In this document: positions 38,862 through 50,308 of the stretch, piece by piece
Position numbering within the stretch: position 1 is the first letter of the stretch
Layout of the letters: the number at the start of each line of letters is the position of its first letter
Source of the DNA: Ricordea florida
Lineage: Eukaryota > Cnidaria > Anthozoa > Corallimorpharia > Ricordeidae
Direction of reading: 5' to 3'
NCBI GenBank assembly: GCA_949710005.1
Contig: OX453272.1
Location: 39,676,373 to 39,740,372, forward strand
DNA: 64,000 nucleotides
Translations under genes and position numbers: made by a program
The notes under the pieces: model-generated
The model's database searches: none
The model's input: the letters and a program-made list of their open reading frames with translations, nothing else
What the model was told of the DNA's origin: nothing

Positions 38862-40490
38862 TTAAATGTCACAATATTGCATACTGTACAAATCTTTACA
38901 ACAAGAAAAACTTGCCCTGGTCAACTTTGGAAATTTTGAAGCTTCTAAAAAGAGAGATTCAGTTTAAAGTCAAACAACTTAAACCTAGTTATGAACAACA
39001 CTGAATAATCTTCCAGGGGAATACCTGGGTGGAGATCTTGACCTTTAGTGATGTCCGCCTATAATAACTGTGTTGCACCAGGCGTTGTCTCATATATATG
39101 TTGTAGTTTAATTTTTCCTTGGTTCAAATTTTATTTTCCTTTGTTTTCTGGTATGGTTATGTATGATAATGAGTTTGAAACAAAGGAAAATAAAATTTAA
39201 ACCAAGGATAAAATTGCAACTACAACAAATATATGTATTTAGCCGTTTGCGTGCAGGTATGTCTTTGCTTTACTGATCATGAGTGAAGAGAATAGATGGG
39301 TTCTGAAAAGGCTATTATTACTGAATCATTTTTTCCGCTGGCTATTAAGGAACCGTTCAGGGATCGTCTGTAATCTCTTGTATTGACCAATCCAAAGTAA
39401 GTCACTTTATTCGGCGCAATAGCTTAATTTACAACGACCAAAAAGAGGACAAAAGCCGTTTTATTCTTCTTCTGTTTTCTTCTGAATCCACTCTGCTTCA
39501 CAGTTATGACTGAAGCCTTCCTTATCGCATCATGGGTCAGCACTGATCCGAAAAGAAAAATAATGATCCTTTCTCTTACGCTATTCCATCTCTTTCCTCA
39601 GTAAAGAAAGGACATAACTGCACGCAAGGACGCTTTTGTTGTATTGAGGGGGGACTAGGGGCTTTAAGTGAAACCGACCAGCAGGCGTCCCGGCCCCCGC
39701 CGAGCGCCCCACTGGATTTTCGTGACTTTAGCGAAGTGACTGACTCCCTGAATGTAGCCCAGAGAAAAAAAGAAGGGAACCCTACCCCGTCCCCGAGATC
39801 AACGAATATATATAATCCAGGGCACCAGGGACTGCCCCAGCGCCACCCATTCCCACTGGCTTACGCCTCGCTGCACAGATTACGTTCAGACCAAAAATAG
39901 CACAACGTACCAGCGAGAAATAAAGACCCTGTAAGGCTCGAAATGTTATGCTGACCGATTTGACAGGGACAAAATGACCCATTCTAACTAATCGTGACGA
40001 AAAAAGGAAATTCGCATGTAAAATTCCTAAGCGCCCCAACATTCCAAAGCGCCCCTATTTTTCTCGCTCGACCAAAACTGGGGCGCATTGGCACGCAAAG
40101 GATGCAAATGACGAGGTCTTGCTGACTCAGTCGGGTTTGTAACCTTTTGTTGACAGAGACACAGACAGTATGTCTAGAACGCTCTAGAACATTAGGCTTT
40201 TCGAACTCGAATAACAATGCTCAGTTCTCTTCCGAAAGCACCGTAGACATGAGAATGTCTGATTTCCACGGAGAAATCATCGAGAGGTTAAGGATAGCAG
40301 GGAATACAAAACTCGAACAGGCAAGGGAAAACCCCTAATTGCGTCATTTGGACATCCAATCCTTGAGCAGTCAAAGAACACGTATTGCACGCATCTTGAA
40401 GAAACCTGAAGAAAACGAGTCGACACAAACTCGCCTGAGATGATCGTACTGCTTCATTCCCTAGCTTATGTAATGATCGAGGAGATGTTC
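38862..40490. other. Intergenic region, one palindromic MITE
   Basis: No gene supported. It holds the MITE at 39091-39236 and otherwise unassigned sequence. Confidence 0.5.
39091..39236. mobile_element. 146-bp palindromic MITE
   Basis: Arms of about 50 bp pair with small mismatches: left TTTATTTTCCTTTG with right CAAAGGAAAATAAA, and left ATATATGTTGTAG with right CTACAACAAATATAT. Confidence 0.7.
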
Positions 40491-40514
40491 ATACCGGTTT
40501 GGCAAAGAGGGTAT

Positions 40515-40760
40515 CCAGTCGTTTCGTACCCATGGGTCTTTCTTACCGGCAGACGATTCATACCCAGGGTCAGACGTTTCGTACCCATGTCACAGCGTTT
40601 TGGGCATCCCCGCGTTTTGGGCATCCCCATTCCCATATCCCTAGCGTTTTGGGCATCCCCTTCTCATATTACTGCAGCGTTTTGGGCATCCCCCGGTACC
40701 CTCCCGGGATGCCCAAATCCCTAGTGTTTTGGTCATCCCCTCCAAAACAATTTGGGATAT
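40515..40760. repeat. Left array of GCGTTTTGGGCATCCCC motifs
   Basis: Four near-exact copies of AGCGTTTTGGGCATCCCC (from about 40592) follow TTCGTACCCA-type repeats. The order is mirrored at 46209-46352, so the two arrays form an inverted pair about 5.7 kb apart. They look like the ends of a foldback-type element. Confidence 0.65.
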
Positions 40761-40787
40761 CGCGGGAAAATCGAAAACCTCTTAGAG

Positions 40788-41120
40788 ATGGATTCCGCTA
40801 AATATACAAATCTGTTCCAGTATCTTAAAAAAAAAAGGTTTATCCGGAAGGCTTTACAAAACAAGACAAAACAACTCTTAGAAAATTCGCCAAAAAGTTT
40901 GAGTATGACTCAAAATTAGAGTCCTTGTTCTACGTGGCCAAGGAGAAGGATGGCACAGCGCTTCGACGACTTGTTATCGCCGAGGAAGATAAAGCGAGGG
41001 TCTTCGAAGAGTGCCACTCTGCTCCTTTTTCTGGACACGCCGGCCGCGATAACACTCTGAGGAAAATCAAAGAGCGGTTTTACTGGCCTGATTACTACAA
41101 GGACACGATAGAAATGGTTA
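40788..41120 (+). pseudogene. Integrase zinc-finger (H2C2) fragment
   Basis: From about 40838 the plus strand encodes a segment typical of integrase N-termini in Gypsy- or KRBA2-like genes: TLRKFAKKFEYDSKLE, the HHCC-like ECHSAPFSGHAGRDNTLRKI and RFYWPDYYKD. An upstream ATG (40788) is in a different frame, with a run of ten A at the switch. No catalytic core follows. It could be a spliced gene with a donor at about 41116 (GTTAGT), but is more likely a fragment cut off by the transposon insertion at 41235. Confidence 0.55.
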
Positions 41121-41647
41121 GTTACAAATTTTATTTATTTGCCAATGCACCCTCTTGATCGTGTTTTTAAACCCGCGTTGGTAATCGAATTGTCACCCCA
41201 CCTCTGATTATTTCTGATGATTTGAGGCCTCTGTAATACACCGATTGCAAATATGGCGGCGAGCGCACCATAGTGAGGCTGTTCAGTAGTAACCGTTGCT
41301 AAGGCGAAGCATTTTCTGTTTTTGTACGCCAGTGCGTGTTCGAGTACACAGCTTTTAAGCCGCTTTCTTTTGTATTTATCGGAAAGGAGTATAAATACGT
41401 GAAATACGACGAAAATAACACGATTCTCTACTTCGAAAGTGGCTTCAGTTTGGTATGTACGCTTTTATTGATGTTTTGCCAAGCTGATATGAGAAAGTAG
41501 TTTCGTGCACTGTTTGCCGAAACCGTAGCCGGAATATTTATTGTGATTTGAATTTCATTGTATTAAAAGTGACTTAACAGTCTCATTTTTGTTAATGGTT
41601 CTCTCGCATGTTTAGAATTTTAGTTCTGGTGTGTTTACTGGTGAAAT

Positions 41648-43211
41648 ATGCCCGATAACTGTTGCGTGCCTTTGTGTTGCAAGAGCGGCTATCGCGTCGG
41701 GGCGGATGGGAGAAAGGTTACCTTTCACAACCTTCCAATAAAAGATCCTGTTAGACTAAAGGTACATCTTTTTAATAGCTTAATTCCTTCGGTTGTGATT
41801 ATCTTACAGTGTTATACCCTTCTTATAACATTTCTCGATAAAACCACTTTTTCAGACTTGGCTTGTGAAAATTCGACGAGATGTATCCTCAGCATTTCAA
41901 ATTACGGAACGAACTAAGATCTGCTCGTTGCATTTCAAGCTCACCGATTTTCGCGTGAGCTTAGCAGGTCGCCGTTATCTTAAAGATGATGTGGTTCCCT
42001 CGATTTTTCCGTGGTCGGCAGCATCCCCTAAACGGAAATCGCCTCGTAAGAGGCTATTCAACCCTCCCAATGCTCACAAGCCTTCCTGCAGTAGTGAAAG
42101 GTCTAGAGAAATCGATATAGATATTACAAATGCAAATCAACTCAGCGACTTACGCGAGCACATTGCGAGGCTAGAACAAGAGAAAACTACTCTTCAAGTA
42201 GAGAATAAACGTCTTCTGGAAACCGTCGATGAACTCCTCGATGGCCAGTTTGGCATAACAAAATTTAAAGACTCGGACTCAGACGTCAATTTCTATACCG
42301 GTTTCCCAAATTATCAAACTCTCCTAGCTTGCTACCAATTTTTAACCCCAGGTGAAAATGGTGAAAATATTGTTTACGTAACTAGTTTAAACGACGACTT
42401 GGAGTTTTCGACGCTTTCAAGCGATCTTGATGGAACCCGGGGAAACAAGCCTGGAAGACGTAGGAAACTTGGTAGTATGGATGAGTTTTTCATGGTCCTG
42501 GTCAGAATGAGACTTGGGTTATTTGAACTTGATTTGGCACATAGATTCCGGGTGCATGTTTCTACAGTTAATAGGATTTGTATTTCGTGGATCAATTTTA
42601 TGTATCTAAAATTTGGGTACCTAAATATTTGGCCAGACAGGGAGGCTATAAACAAAGCAATGCCCCAGTCATTTCGGGATAAATACCCTAACACAAGGGT
42701 TATTATTGACGGTACAGAAATTAAGTGTCAAACCCCTTCCTCTCTGGTATTGCATAGTGAAACTTTCTCTACCTATAAGAGCCACACGACATTCAAAGGA
42801 CTGATTGGTATTGCCCCCAGCGGTCATATAACTTTTATTTCCCAACTGTATGCTGGTAGTATATCTAACAGGGAGCTAACAGTAAGATCAGGTCTACTAA
42901 ACATGCCCTTTTCCCATGGTGATGTGGTGATGGCTGACAAAGGGTTCACCATTTCTGACCTTCTTGAGCCTATTGGTGTTGGCCTGAATATCCCACCCTT
43001 TCTTGGATCAAGAAGTCAACAGACCCCTTCAGAAGTCATTGCAACCCAGGAAATTGCTTCAGAGAGAATACATGTAGAAAGAGCTATAAACAAAGTAAAG
43101 AACTTCCAGATTTTTAATCAAGTAATTCCACTTTCTTTGGCTGGCAGTCTGAATCAAATGTGGACTGTTTGTGCTATGTTAACAAACATGCAAAACCCCA
43201 TTATTTCTTAG
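41648..43211 (+). CDS. THAP-domain DDE transposase, two exons
   Basis: Join 41648-41761 and 41856-43211, with donor AAG before GTACAT and acceptor TTTTTCAG. The THAP zinc finger spans the junction: CCVPLCCKSG in exon 1, then TWLVKIRRD, CSLHF and VPSIFPW in exon 2. A coiled coil follows (LREHIARLEQEKTTLQVENK), then a helix-turn-helix (DLAHRFRVHVSTVNRI). The DDE core has Asp in VIIDGTEIKC, Asp in VVMADKGFTI and Glu in HVERAINK. It would bind the element's ends and cut them out. No frameshift was seen. Confidence 0.88.
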
Positions 43212-43297
43212 CTCAATTTTTTCTCCTGAGTCAGTTCAATGTAAATAATACTATTATGATACAATATGTTTGACATACTCTATAAAAATAAAACATG

Positions 43298-45229
43298 TCA
43301 TGATGCTATGATGTTACTTGCTGTTGCAGAAGTTACTGTACATGTTGTTACAGCACATGCGCCAGCTGGCACTTCTTGTGCTTTTAAATATTTAGCATAA
43401 TGTTTAAAGAAAAACTGCTCTAATTTCAACAACATATTAGCAAAAAAATCAGCATCAAAATAAATACGTTGAATCACCATCCCCTTAAATGTATAGGTGA
43501 CAAAATCACACCACTTTGTCCCGGTTATTCCCATCTGCCCCTGAACTTGGTAGTAGTACTTGTGGCTTGTCTTAAGTGCTGGGAAGTCATCTTTCATTTC
43601 CAGATGAAAATGACTGTCACCAGAACAGGCTGTCTCTGGGGTGACATTCCTGTGTTTGAAAGGGCATTTAATTTCAACAATCCCGTAAGGGTTGTCCTCT
43701 GTCTCATCAATGACCTTACTGTCTGGTGAGCAGCCAAGGAATGGGTATGCAGGGTTTACAACAAAGCCTGATCGAAAGGTCTTCACAGGGTGGCCACTGT
43801 GTTTCAGGTAATTGTGGTACTGTTCAAGGGCTTTACCTTCATGTTCAATGCCATGCTTTAAGGGCTCTGGTAAATTTCTTAGGTTAATGGAGGTATTCTG
43901 GTCTCCAACTAGGCCCTTGAGAAAAGCACAGCTTACAGATTTCCGACTCAGGATGTCTCCAAATGTAGAAGCTGTAAGTCTGAGTCTCCTTTCAGACCAC
44001 CATCTGCTACTGCTACGCTGTGATTGTGTCTCAGCCTCAAGTGTGGAAGTAGCATTTTCACTAAGTCTTAGGGAGTCATAAAATTGACGATGTTCAATGG
44101 GGCACTGAGTTATTGTAAAAAGGGGGAAAACTAAAGATATTGGGAAAGGAGGAAAAATTGTTCTTGGTATTTCATTAATGTTACGTTGCTTGGACAGGTC
44201 AATATTACATACCACTTTGAAGTTCCCTTCAGTTGGTGCAAGCTGATAGCTTAAATAGCCTCCCAAGGGTGCTGGCCCAACCTTAGTAGGTACCTTTCGA
44301 TCTCCAGCAGTCATGTACAAACTGATACCAAACCTTTTGTTTACCTGTTGCAAATGGGCCTTAAAATTTTGAATTTCGGTGCTGCTGGGGACTGCCTTGA
44401 GCGCAGGATACAATGAACAGGTAATACCAGGTGACGTTTGATGTAAAATACTATCCCCACCTGGCATATCTAATTTAGGCTTCTTAAAAATCATATCCAT
44501 TAATGGCTCTGAGGAAATATTTCTCCCCCTGGGCTTGTGCCACTGTTGGGGAAGGGAGGTGCAAACCAAATCATGAGGAAGCAATTTAGTTTTTGTAATA
44601 TAATAGTGGGAAACAAGGTACATCAGGCCTATGGCATGGTTGCAGAACCCTAGAGACCCAGCTACACAGCTACAAGATGCTGCTAGGACATCGTGAGGGT
44701 GCTCAGTTCCAATGGCTAATCTTATTTTATGCGGGGCTTCACTTTTTCGAAGACTTCGGTAGCAACGGGCTCTAAAATAGAAAGTCTTGCTTTCTTGGTG
44801 ATGCGTAGCCAAAACGTTGTGCAGATATCCTTCGATAAAGAAACTGACACCACGTTCAAACGGTTTCATGACCATGTAGTCTGGGGAACTTTGAATGTTC
44901 TTTCCCGAGGTTTGAACATATCTCACTATGTTATTATAAGTGAACGGGGGAAGGTCTTCCAGATATTTGCTCATATTATCCTCCGTGGGACAGAATCGGA
45001 ACTTCTCTTCGTTCTCCCTAAGAAGATCCACGTCGGTTTTTTTGATTTGATCACGATAAACGGTTTCCGCTCGATCGTCATTTACAACATTGTTTGCAGT
45101 TTGACGATCGTCCGTTGGCAAGGATTTCTTTTCTAAGACCTCCTTAACTCTAGAAAAGGACATAAACAAACGACGCCACATGTTCAATTTGCAATCGGAA
45201 AGTCGAGAATAAAATGAAACGAACGGCAA
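43298..45229 (-). CDS. SWIM zinc-finger and YqaJ-type nuclease protein
   Basis: 643 residues, convergent with the transposase. A SWIM finger (CSCVAGSLGFCNHAIGL, C-x-C...C-x-H) lies near residue 185. The C-terminal half is a YqaJ/lambda-exonuclease-like PD-(D/E)xK nuclease: SERRLRLTASTFGDIL, then FLGCSPDSKV, GIVEIKCPFK and YYYQVQGQMGITG. The upstream 16 residues may not be used, since Met codons at residues 17 and 23 are alternative starts. It probably helps process or repair transposition intermediates. This role is inferred from the YqaJ family. Confidence 0.88.
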   Translation of the reverse strand: MPFVSFYSRLSDCKLNMWRRLFMSFSRVKEVLEKKSLPTDDRQTANNVVNDDRAETVYRDQIKKTDVDLLRENEEKFRFCPTEDNMSKYLEDLPPFTYNNIVRYVQTSGKNIQSSPDYMVMKPFERGVSFFIEGYLHNVLATHHQESKTFYFRARCYRSLRKSEAPHKIRLAIGTEHPHDVLAASCSCVAGSLGFCNHAIGLMYLVSHYYITKTKLLPHDLVCTSLPQQWHKPRGRNISSEPLMDMIFKKPKLDMPGGDSILHQTSPGITCSLYPALKAVPSSTEIQNFKAHLQQVNKRFGISLYMTAGDRKVPTKVGPAPLGGYLSYQLAPTEGNFKVVCNIDLSKQRNINEIPRTIFPPFPISLVFPLFTITQCPIEHRQFYDSLRLSENATSTLEAETQSQRSSSRWWSERRLRLTASTFGDILSRKSVSCAFLKGLVGDQNTSINLRNLPEPLKHGIEHEGKALEQYHNYLKHSGHPVKTFRSGFVVNPAYPFLGCSPDSKVIDETEDNPYGIVEIKCPFKHRNVTPETACSGDSHFHLEMKDDFPALKTSHKYYYQVQGQMGITGTKWCDFVTYTFKGMVIQRIYFDADFFANMLLKLEQFFFKHYAKYLKAQEVPAGACAVTTCTVTSATASNIIAS

Positions 45230-46208
45230 AGATGCGTAAAATTTTATTTCAGAAACACGAGGCCCTTACTTTGCAACGAGCTGTGCCTTGACTTTTAACC
45301 CTTTGAGGCTGACATTATTCGTTCGCAGAAGTTGCCTGAGTTCCCCCACATGCATCTCCTCTACGGGCCTTTCCATGCTCTTCACTAGTCTGAACATTTT
45401 CAGGTTTCAGGAAAAGAAAACATACAGTGGAGATCAACGAGGAATTTCAATGAAGTACTTCGCCACGATCCCGTTTATCGCCGCGACACATTTACATAAC
45501 AATGCGAAAGCAAACCCTACTATAATAAAAGCACTGACCTTCGAAGCAGTTCAGCTGTGTATTTAGAATATCTGGGGCCTAATTTTTCCCAAAACGTGTT
45601 TTCTCTGGATGTATTCTGAGCTAAGTACACGCTGCAAGATACACTTGAAAGGTTCTAACAGAACCGCTCAGCCCTTAGCAACGGTTACTACTGAACAGCC
45701 TCACTTTGGTGCGGTCGTCGCCATATTTGCAATCGGTGTATTCTGTGACAGCCTTTCCTGTGTCAAGTAGCGCTGCGGGGTTAAGTTGTACAGACCTCAA
45801 ATGTCATGAATACTATGAATTCAACACCGCAAAACGCAGTTCTATTCATGTTTGTCTTTTGATTGCTTTGTTTAGTATTCTTGTTTTTGGCTGTTTGGAA
45901 TCAGACGATCGCAGCTGCCGGCGATTGCGGCACTGCTCGCTTGTAAACAGTTCTATTAAATAAAATTAAAAGCTTTGCAAACAATGAAGTGTTGTACATC
46001 GAAGCGATGTTATGCGGTTGTAAATTTCAGTTTCGTCATGTTTTGAGCCAACGTTTACTACCTATGGGTTTTTTTTCTGCGCAATTAACCCGGCGAAAAG
46101 TGTCAGACGATATAATTGTAACAAGCATCTACACTATTTAGCCGTAAATTCGTGATTAACAATCCCGACTTTTCCCCAGTCTGAAATAATTTAGGCAAAG
46201 TCGAAGCG

Positions 46209-46352
46209 ATCAGCGTTTTGGGCATCCCCCACCGGGGATGCCCAAAACGCTAGGGATATGGGAATGGGGATGCCCAAAACGCGGGGATGCCCAAAACGCT
46301 GTGATACCCACTTTCGATCAGTTCGTACCCAACCCTCTGGTCAATTCGTACC
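46209..46352. repeat. Right array of GCGTTTTGGGCATCCCC motifs
   Basis: One forward and three inverted copies of the motif, followed by TTCGTACCCAAC repeats, mirror the left array including the spacer CATTCCCATATCCCTAG (inverted here as CTAGGGATATGGGAATG). Confidence 0.65.
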
Positions 46353-46370
46353 CAACATGACAGATTATGA

Positions 46371-46881
46371 CACAAAATGTTTAAAACAAACATAAACATT
46401 TATTTCATTTATCCTAGTAATCGCAAAAAAGCTAATTTCTAGTCACAGAAACATTGAAAAGTTATCTTTTAGTAAATACTCTTGAAAAGACATTTCCATT
46501 TATTACTACTGAGGGTTTTTATTTATGACTAAGAAGAATAAGTACGTTTAGTCGCATAGGCGCTCCGTGATAATGGGCAAAATATATTAGGATAGGTCAA
46601 TTAGGGTAACTAGGTCACGATTGTTCAAGAGTAAGATAACTTTTCAACGCTATTATAATTTAGAAATTAGCTTTCTTACTAAGTAGAATAAGAACGTTTA
46701 GTCGCAGGCGCTGCGTGTTAGTAGGCAAAATATATTAGGATAGGTGAACAAGGTCACAATTTTTCAAGCTAGAGTATTAATTAAAAGATAATTTTTCAAT
46801 GTCTCTGTGATTAGAAATTAGCTTTTTTGCGATTACTAGGATAAATGAAATAAATGTTTGTGTTTGTTTAAACATTTTGTG
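46371..46881. mobile_element. 511-bp TIR element with internal direct repeats
   Basis: Ends are CACAAAATGTTTAAA and its inverse, with arms of about 115 bp. Inside, a block of about 65 bp (AATAAGxACGTTTAGTCGCA to AAAATATATTAGGATAGGT) occurs twice in the same direction (about 46536 and 46687). Non-coding. Confidence 0.75.
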
Positions 46882-47538
46882 CAGAGATCTCATGTATATA
46901 CCCACTACGAGTCCCATTGTACGTAATTGAATGGTACGTTAACCTAATGCACCTATCAATGTAAAGCGGGGGGGGGGGGGGGGAGTCATGGCATGGGGTG
47001 GGGATGTGACATTTTTGACAAATTTGCCGTCAAATTCTCTGCCCACGGGCAAATCATTCCAGTCAAATGCAACCAAATTTCCCCACCCCGGGCTGCACAT
47101 CGCAGTCAAATATCCCAAGGCTGGCAAAGAAAGATTCAAATATTCCCTCCCCCGGGAGAACAAGGTCAGTCAAATGCCCTACCCCAGGGCCAACAAAGAC
47201 CATCAAATCCCCAGCCGATGCCCTGACTCCCCCCCGGACGGGGGGGCAAATACTCTAGGAATTTTCGGGTGTGCCGCTGGAACCCTGGAACCCTTAGCCT
47301 ACAACAGAGCTGGTTCAGCTGAATTTTGCTACCCTCTACTAGAGTAAACCCCCCAAAATAAATCCTATCCTAGAGTAGCATTTTTCCAGAAACTGAGGGT
47401 CGCTGGCACAGTCTAGCTAAGACAAAACCTTACACCACAATGGTTTCTCTCTCAAAAAAGATTTATTTATACTTGTTCATTTTTAACTCGTGGATACGCG
47501 AAGCGTATTTGCGAGTTTTTGTGGGGACTCCGATATGC

Positions 47539-47604
47539 AAATTGTCACTCACTCACTCACTCACTCACTCGCTCACTCACTCACTCACTCACTCACTCAC
47601 TCCA
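47539..47604. repeat. (CACT)n microsatellite
   Basis: About sixteen CACT units with one CGCT variant. Confidence 0.9.
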
Positions 47605-48930
47605 GTGTAGACACACTTCGTAATTAGTCGGATAGAACTCGGGGGCACCGATATGAAGACGACAATTGTCGTGACCGAAGTCACGGAAGTCTGTTGATGA
47701 AAGTTCACGCTGAAAGTGTATCGTACCGTTGCCAGAGTTTGTAATGATTTTGTAGCTTAAGAGGACGATTAGCGAGGCCCTGTTAGGGGTAAATTTCGAC
47801 AAGCAACATGGCCTTGAAACGGCGACATAAAGGACCTGAAATGGCGACGAACGACGAGCCGCTCACGGGAAATTACGACAGCGACCTTCGACCTTCCGAA
47901 ATTGCGAAGTAAAAAGGTTTGAAACTCAGACGCGCGACATAAACAACCTCACTAACAGGGCCTCATTAGCGGTCTTACTAAAATCAAAAGGAGTTTAAAT
48001 GTTTCCAGTTAGGACAATGACCAACTTGGAGACTGAATTTCATGAGCCGTTTACTCGGCCAGGCGCTAAACGTGAACAGATGATAACTATTCGCTTTTCC
48101 GACATCGACCGCCATCGACCGCCCCCAAGATTACAAGCAGTATATGAATTTCAGTTGGCTCGAAAGTGATCTGAAGATGAGAAAATCTCTTGCTAATGTA
48201 GTAAGCTTTGGTGAGAACTCATAGAGCGAAATTAGCACTTGAATGAGAACTTATATGAGCGAAATGAGTACTCGTTATTGAACGAAACTACTACTGAAAA
48301 CAGAATAAATTGACGAATCCATGATGTGAAACCGAAGAACTTCTGTGGCCAACCTGGATAAGAAACATCGCATGTAGGACTTTTCTACTGATTTAAGTGT
48401 TAGTACTAACAGGAATGGAGTTGTAGAAGTATTGGGACGGCCAAGAAGTATGTCAACATTTACTTGTAAATATGGAGGCGGCTGCCGTGACGGAGAACCA
48501 CGAAGGTTACAATGTAAGAAAGTCATTGAAGGGTTCGAAAACAGTAAGTCATGTAGAAAATGTATTAAGTGTTATATTATATACAATACACCACAAGCCG
48601 TTACAATGAAAAGTTTTCTGTGTATTGATTTCCGAATTTACCTTGAAGTGAACTAGATTGTGTTGAAGTAGACATGTTGGAAAAATAGGCTTACCTGTTT
48701 TGCTTACTGTTGTGTGACTCATATTTACATTGTAAAAACAAGAAGTTATAAGGATAAAAACAAATATGTATTGCTGTATTAATGATGGCAAGTGTGATTT
48801 TTTTTAAGTGCAACGCTGAATATATATACCACTGATAACCTAAAATGAGATGGTAATGTAAATAAACTAATTCAACTTGATAAAGGATTGAGAGTCTTAA
48901 GGATTTTAAGATCATCACTAACATACTTTG

Positions 48931-49200
48931 CAAAAATGCAAGAAAGACTTGTTTGGTATGATTCGTCAGCTGGGCTATCCTACATGGTTTTGTTCATTAT
49001 CAGCTGCAGAATCAAGGTGGATATTTCTGTTGAATACATTGAATAGACTTGTAGACAACAAAAACTATAATGATGATAAAATTGACAATGTCATGGCAAC
49101 AAAATTCAGACCTTATTCAGAAGGACCCTGTTACATGTGTTAGAAACTTTGAACTCACAGACAGTGAGCAGCAGGATACCAGAACTACATTTGGTTTCGG
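48931..49200 (+). pseudogene. Helitron-like Rep/helicase N-terminal fragment
   Basis: The plus strand encodes [20 protein letters not shown] followed by a short helical stretch, then shifts frame near 49090 and continues with WQQN and [11 protein letters not shown]. This pattern is the Helitron helicase-like N-terminal domain. With one frameshift, stops and no helicase, it is a relic. Confidence 0.55.
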
Positions 49201-49625
49201 TGCCATTTAATCCTGTACCCTTATGTTAAGTTATCAAATTTTTTAACAACTGTATGCTTGCCACCTGCCTTATAACTGATGCCTAGTGTAGTCAAATGAT
49301 TGGCGTCATGTACTCACTGTATGTTTATTTCAAAAAGCTACTCAGCTCCCTGGTCACTTTTATGTTGTGATTATAGATTATTAAAATTATCTTCAAGTTC
49401 ATTCAATCACAACTCTGAAAAAACACCTCGGTAATTTTTAAATTATTTCTTTTTTTCTCTGTTTTGTAAACATATCCACGAGTTCACCATAGTCCTACTT
49501 TGATTTTTAGTCTTTAACAAACTGTTGAGTTTCGTGAAAAGATGATACCATATTCTAGACCCAACACTCTAATTTATATACCCTGTGCTAGAGTAAACTG
49601 CTTGAAAACCATACCCTTCACAGCG

Positions 49626-49660
<35 letters not shown>

Positions 49661-50100
49661 TCTCGGCAGTCTTTATCGTGAGAAAAGCGATTGAACTGGC
49701 GGTCCTGATTCGCACCTGCACGTGCAACGCGTAATCGGGACCTCAACAAAAGGAACTACGTTACTTGGCCACACATCTTATAAGCAGGGATGCATGGATC
49801 GGACCATAAGCGAAGATATCACCAACAAACATTAAATCTCAAACTGCTAGCGTTGAATACTATGCTGCATTATGCCACAAAAGTTACTTGATCTCTGACA
49901 CGGCTCGGCACGACACAGCGCCAGACCGTGAATATGGTCTCCCCACTAGGCAACAGCCATTGATCACAGCATCGCAAAATGCATACGCTAAAGAACCGCA
50001 GAGCGCCGTTTCAAGTTCATCATTTTGACTCGCACGGTTTTCAGAAAATATACATGTGACACACCCATAAGTCAATCTTTCTCTTTATTATATCTTTCAG
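49201..50100. other. Non-coding stretch left of the second Polinton
   Basis: No supported gene or clear repeat. CGGCACA and TAGAGTAAAC motifs near 49570-49640 echo sequence at 47270-47400, suggesting pieces of one repeat family. Confidence 0.4.
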
Positions 50101-50116
50101 TTAGTACGCGCTCTGT

Positions 50117-50152
50117 GATTGGTCAATTTAAATTCAAATGGAGAGAGTATAT
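50117..50152 (+). promoter_or_regulatory. CCAAT-type and TATA-type sequence at the left end of element 2
   Basis: TGATTGGTCAA (inverse CCAAT, about 50117-50127) is followed about 20 nt later by GTATATAG (about 50145). It precedes the 25-bp repeats and the SAP ORF, and looks like an inward promoter. Confidence 0.35.
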
Positions 50153-50165
50153 AGTGACGATTCGA

Positions 50166-50262
50166 GCACAGTACTTTTGAAAAAATTCATGCACAGTACT
50201 TTTGAAAAAATTCATGCACAGTACTTTTGAAAAAATTCATGCACAGTACTTTTGAAAAAAAT
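50166..50262. repeat. 25-bp tandem repeat, nearly four copies
   Basis: The unit GCACAGTACTTTTGAAAAAA plus TTCAT starts at 50166, 50191, 50216 and 50241. Copies are identical apart from the last end. It lies between a TATA-like box and the SAP ORF, so it is in the 5' leader. Confidence 0.9.
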
Positions 50263-50308
50263 GAATTTTGAAAAAGAGATTTAAAGATTTGTGTATACAG
50301 TAACAAAG

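Larger units (their letters stand above)
41235..45742. mobile_element. THAP/YqaJ DNA transposon (ISL2EU-like), complete
   Basis: TIRs of about 70 bp (41235-41304 and 45672-45742) start AATACACCGATTGCAAATATGG. Direct CTGT occurs on both flanks (41231-41234, 45743-45746) and may be the target duplication. Two convergent genes lie inside: a THAP plus DDE transposase and a SWIM plus YqaJ nuclease protein, the pairing described for the ISL2EU group. Both are open, so the copy may be active or recent. Confidence 0.85.
45743..48930. other. Repeat-rich non-coding region
   Basis: Contains the right GCATCCCC array, a 511-bp TIR element, a G run (46967-46983), TCAAAT/CCCC-rich minisatellite-like sequence (47025-47215) and a CACT microsatellite. 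No gene is supported. Confidence 0.5.

Noticed and set aside
46988-47347. Overlapping 60-119-codon ORFs near 47 kb
   Set aside because: They lie in C-rich minisatellite-like sequence, overlap in three frames and have no domain.
50166-50262. CRISPR-like array
   Set aside because: The copies are directly adjacent without spacers and the genome is eukaryotic.
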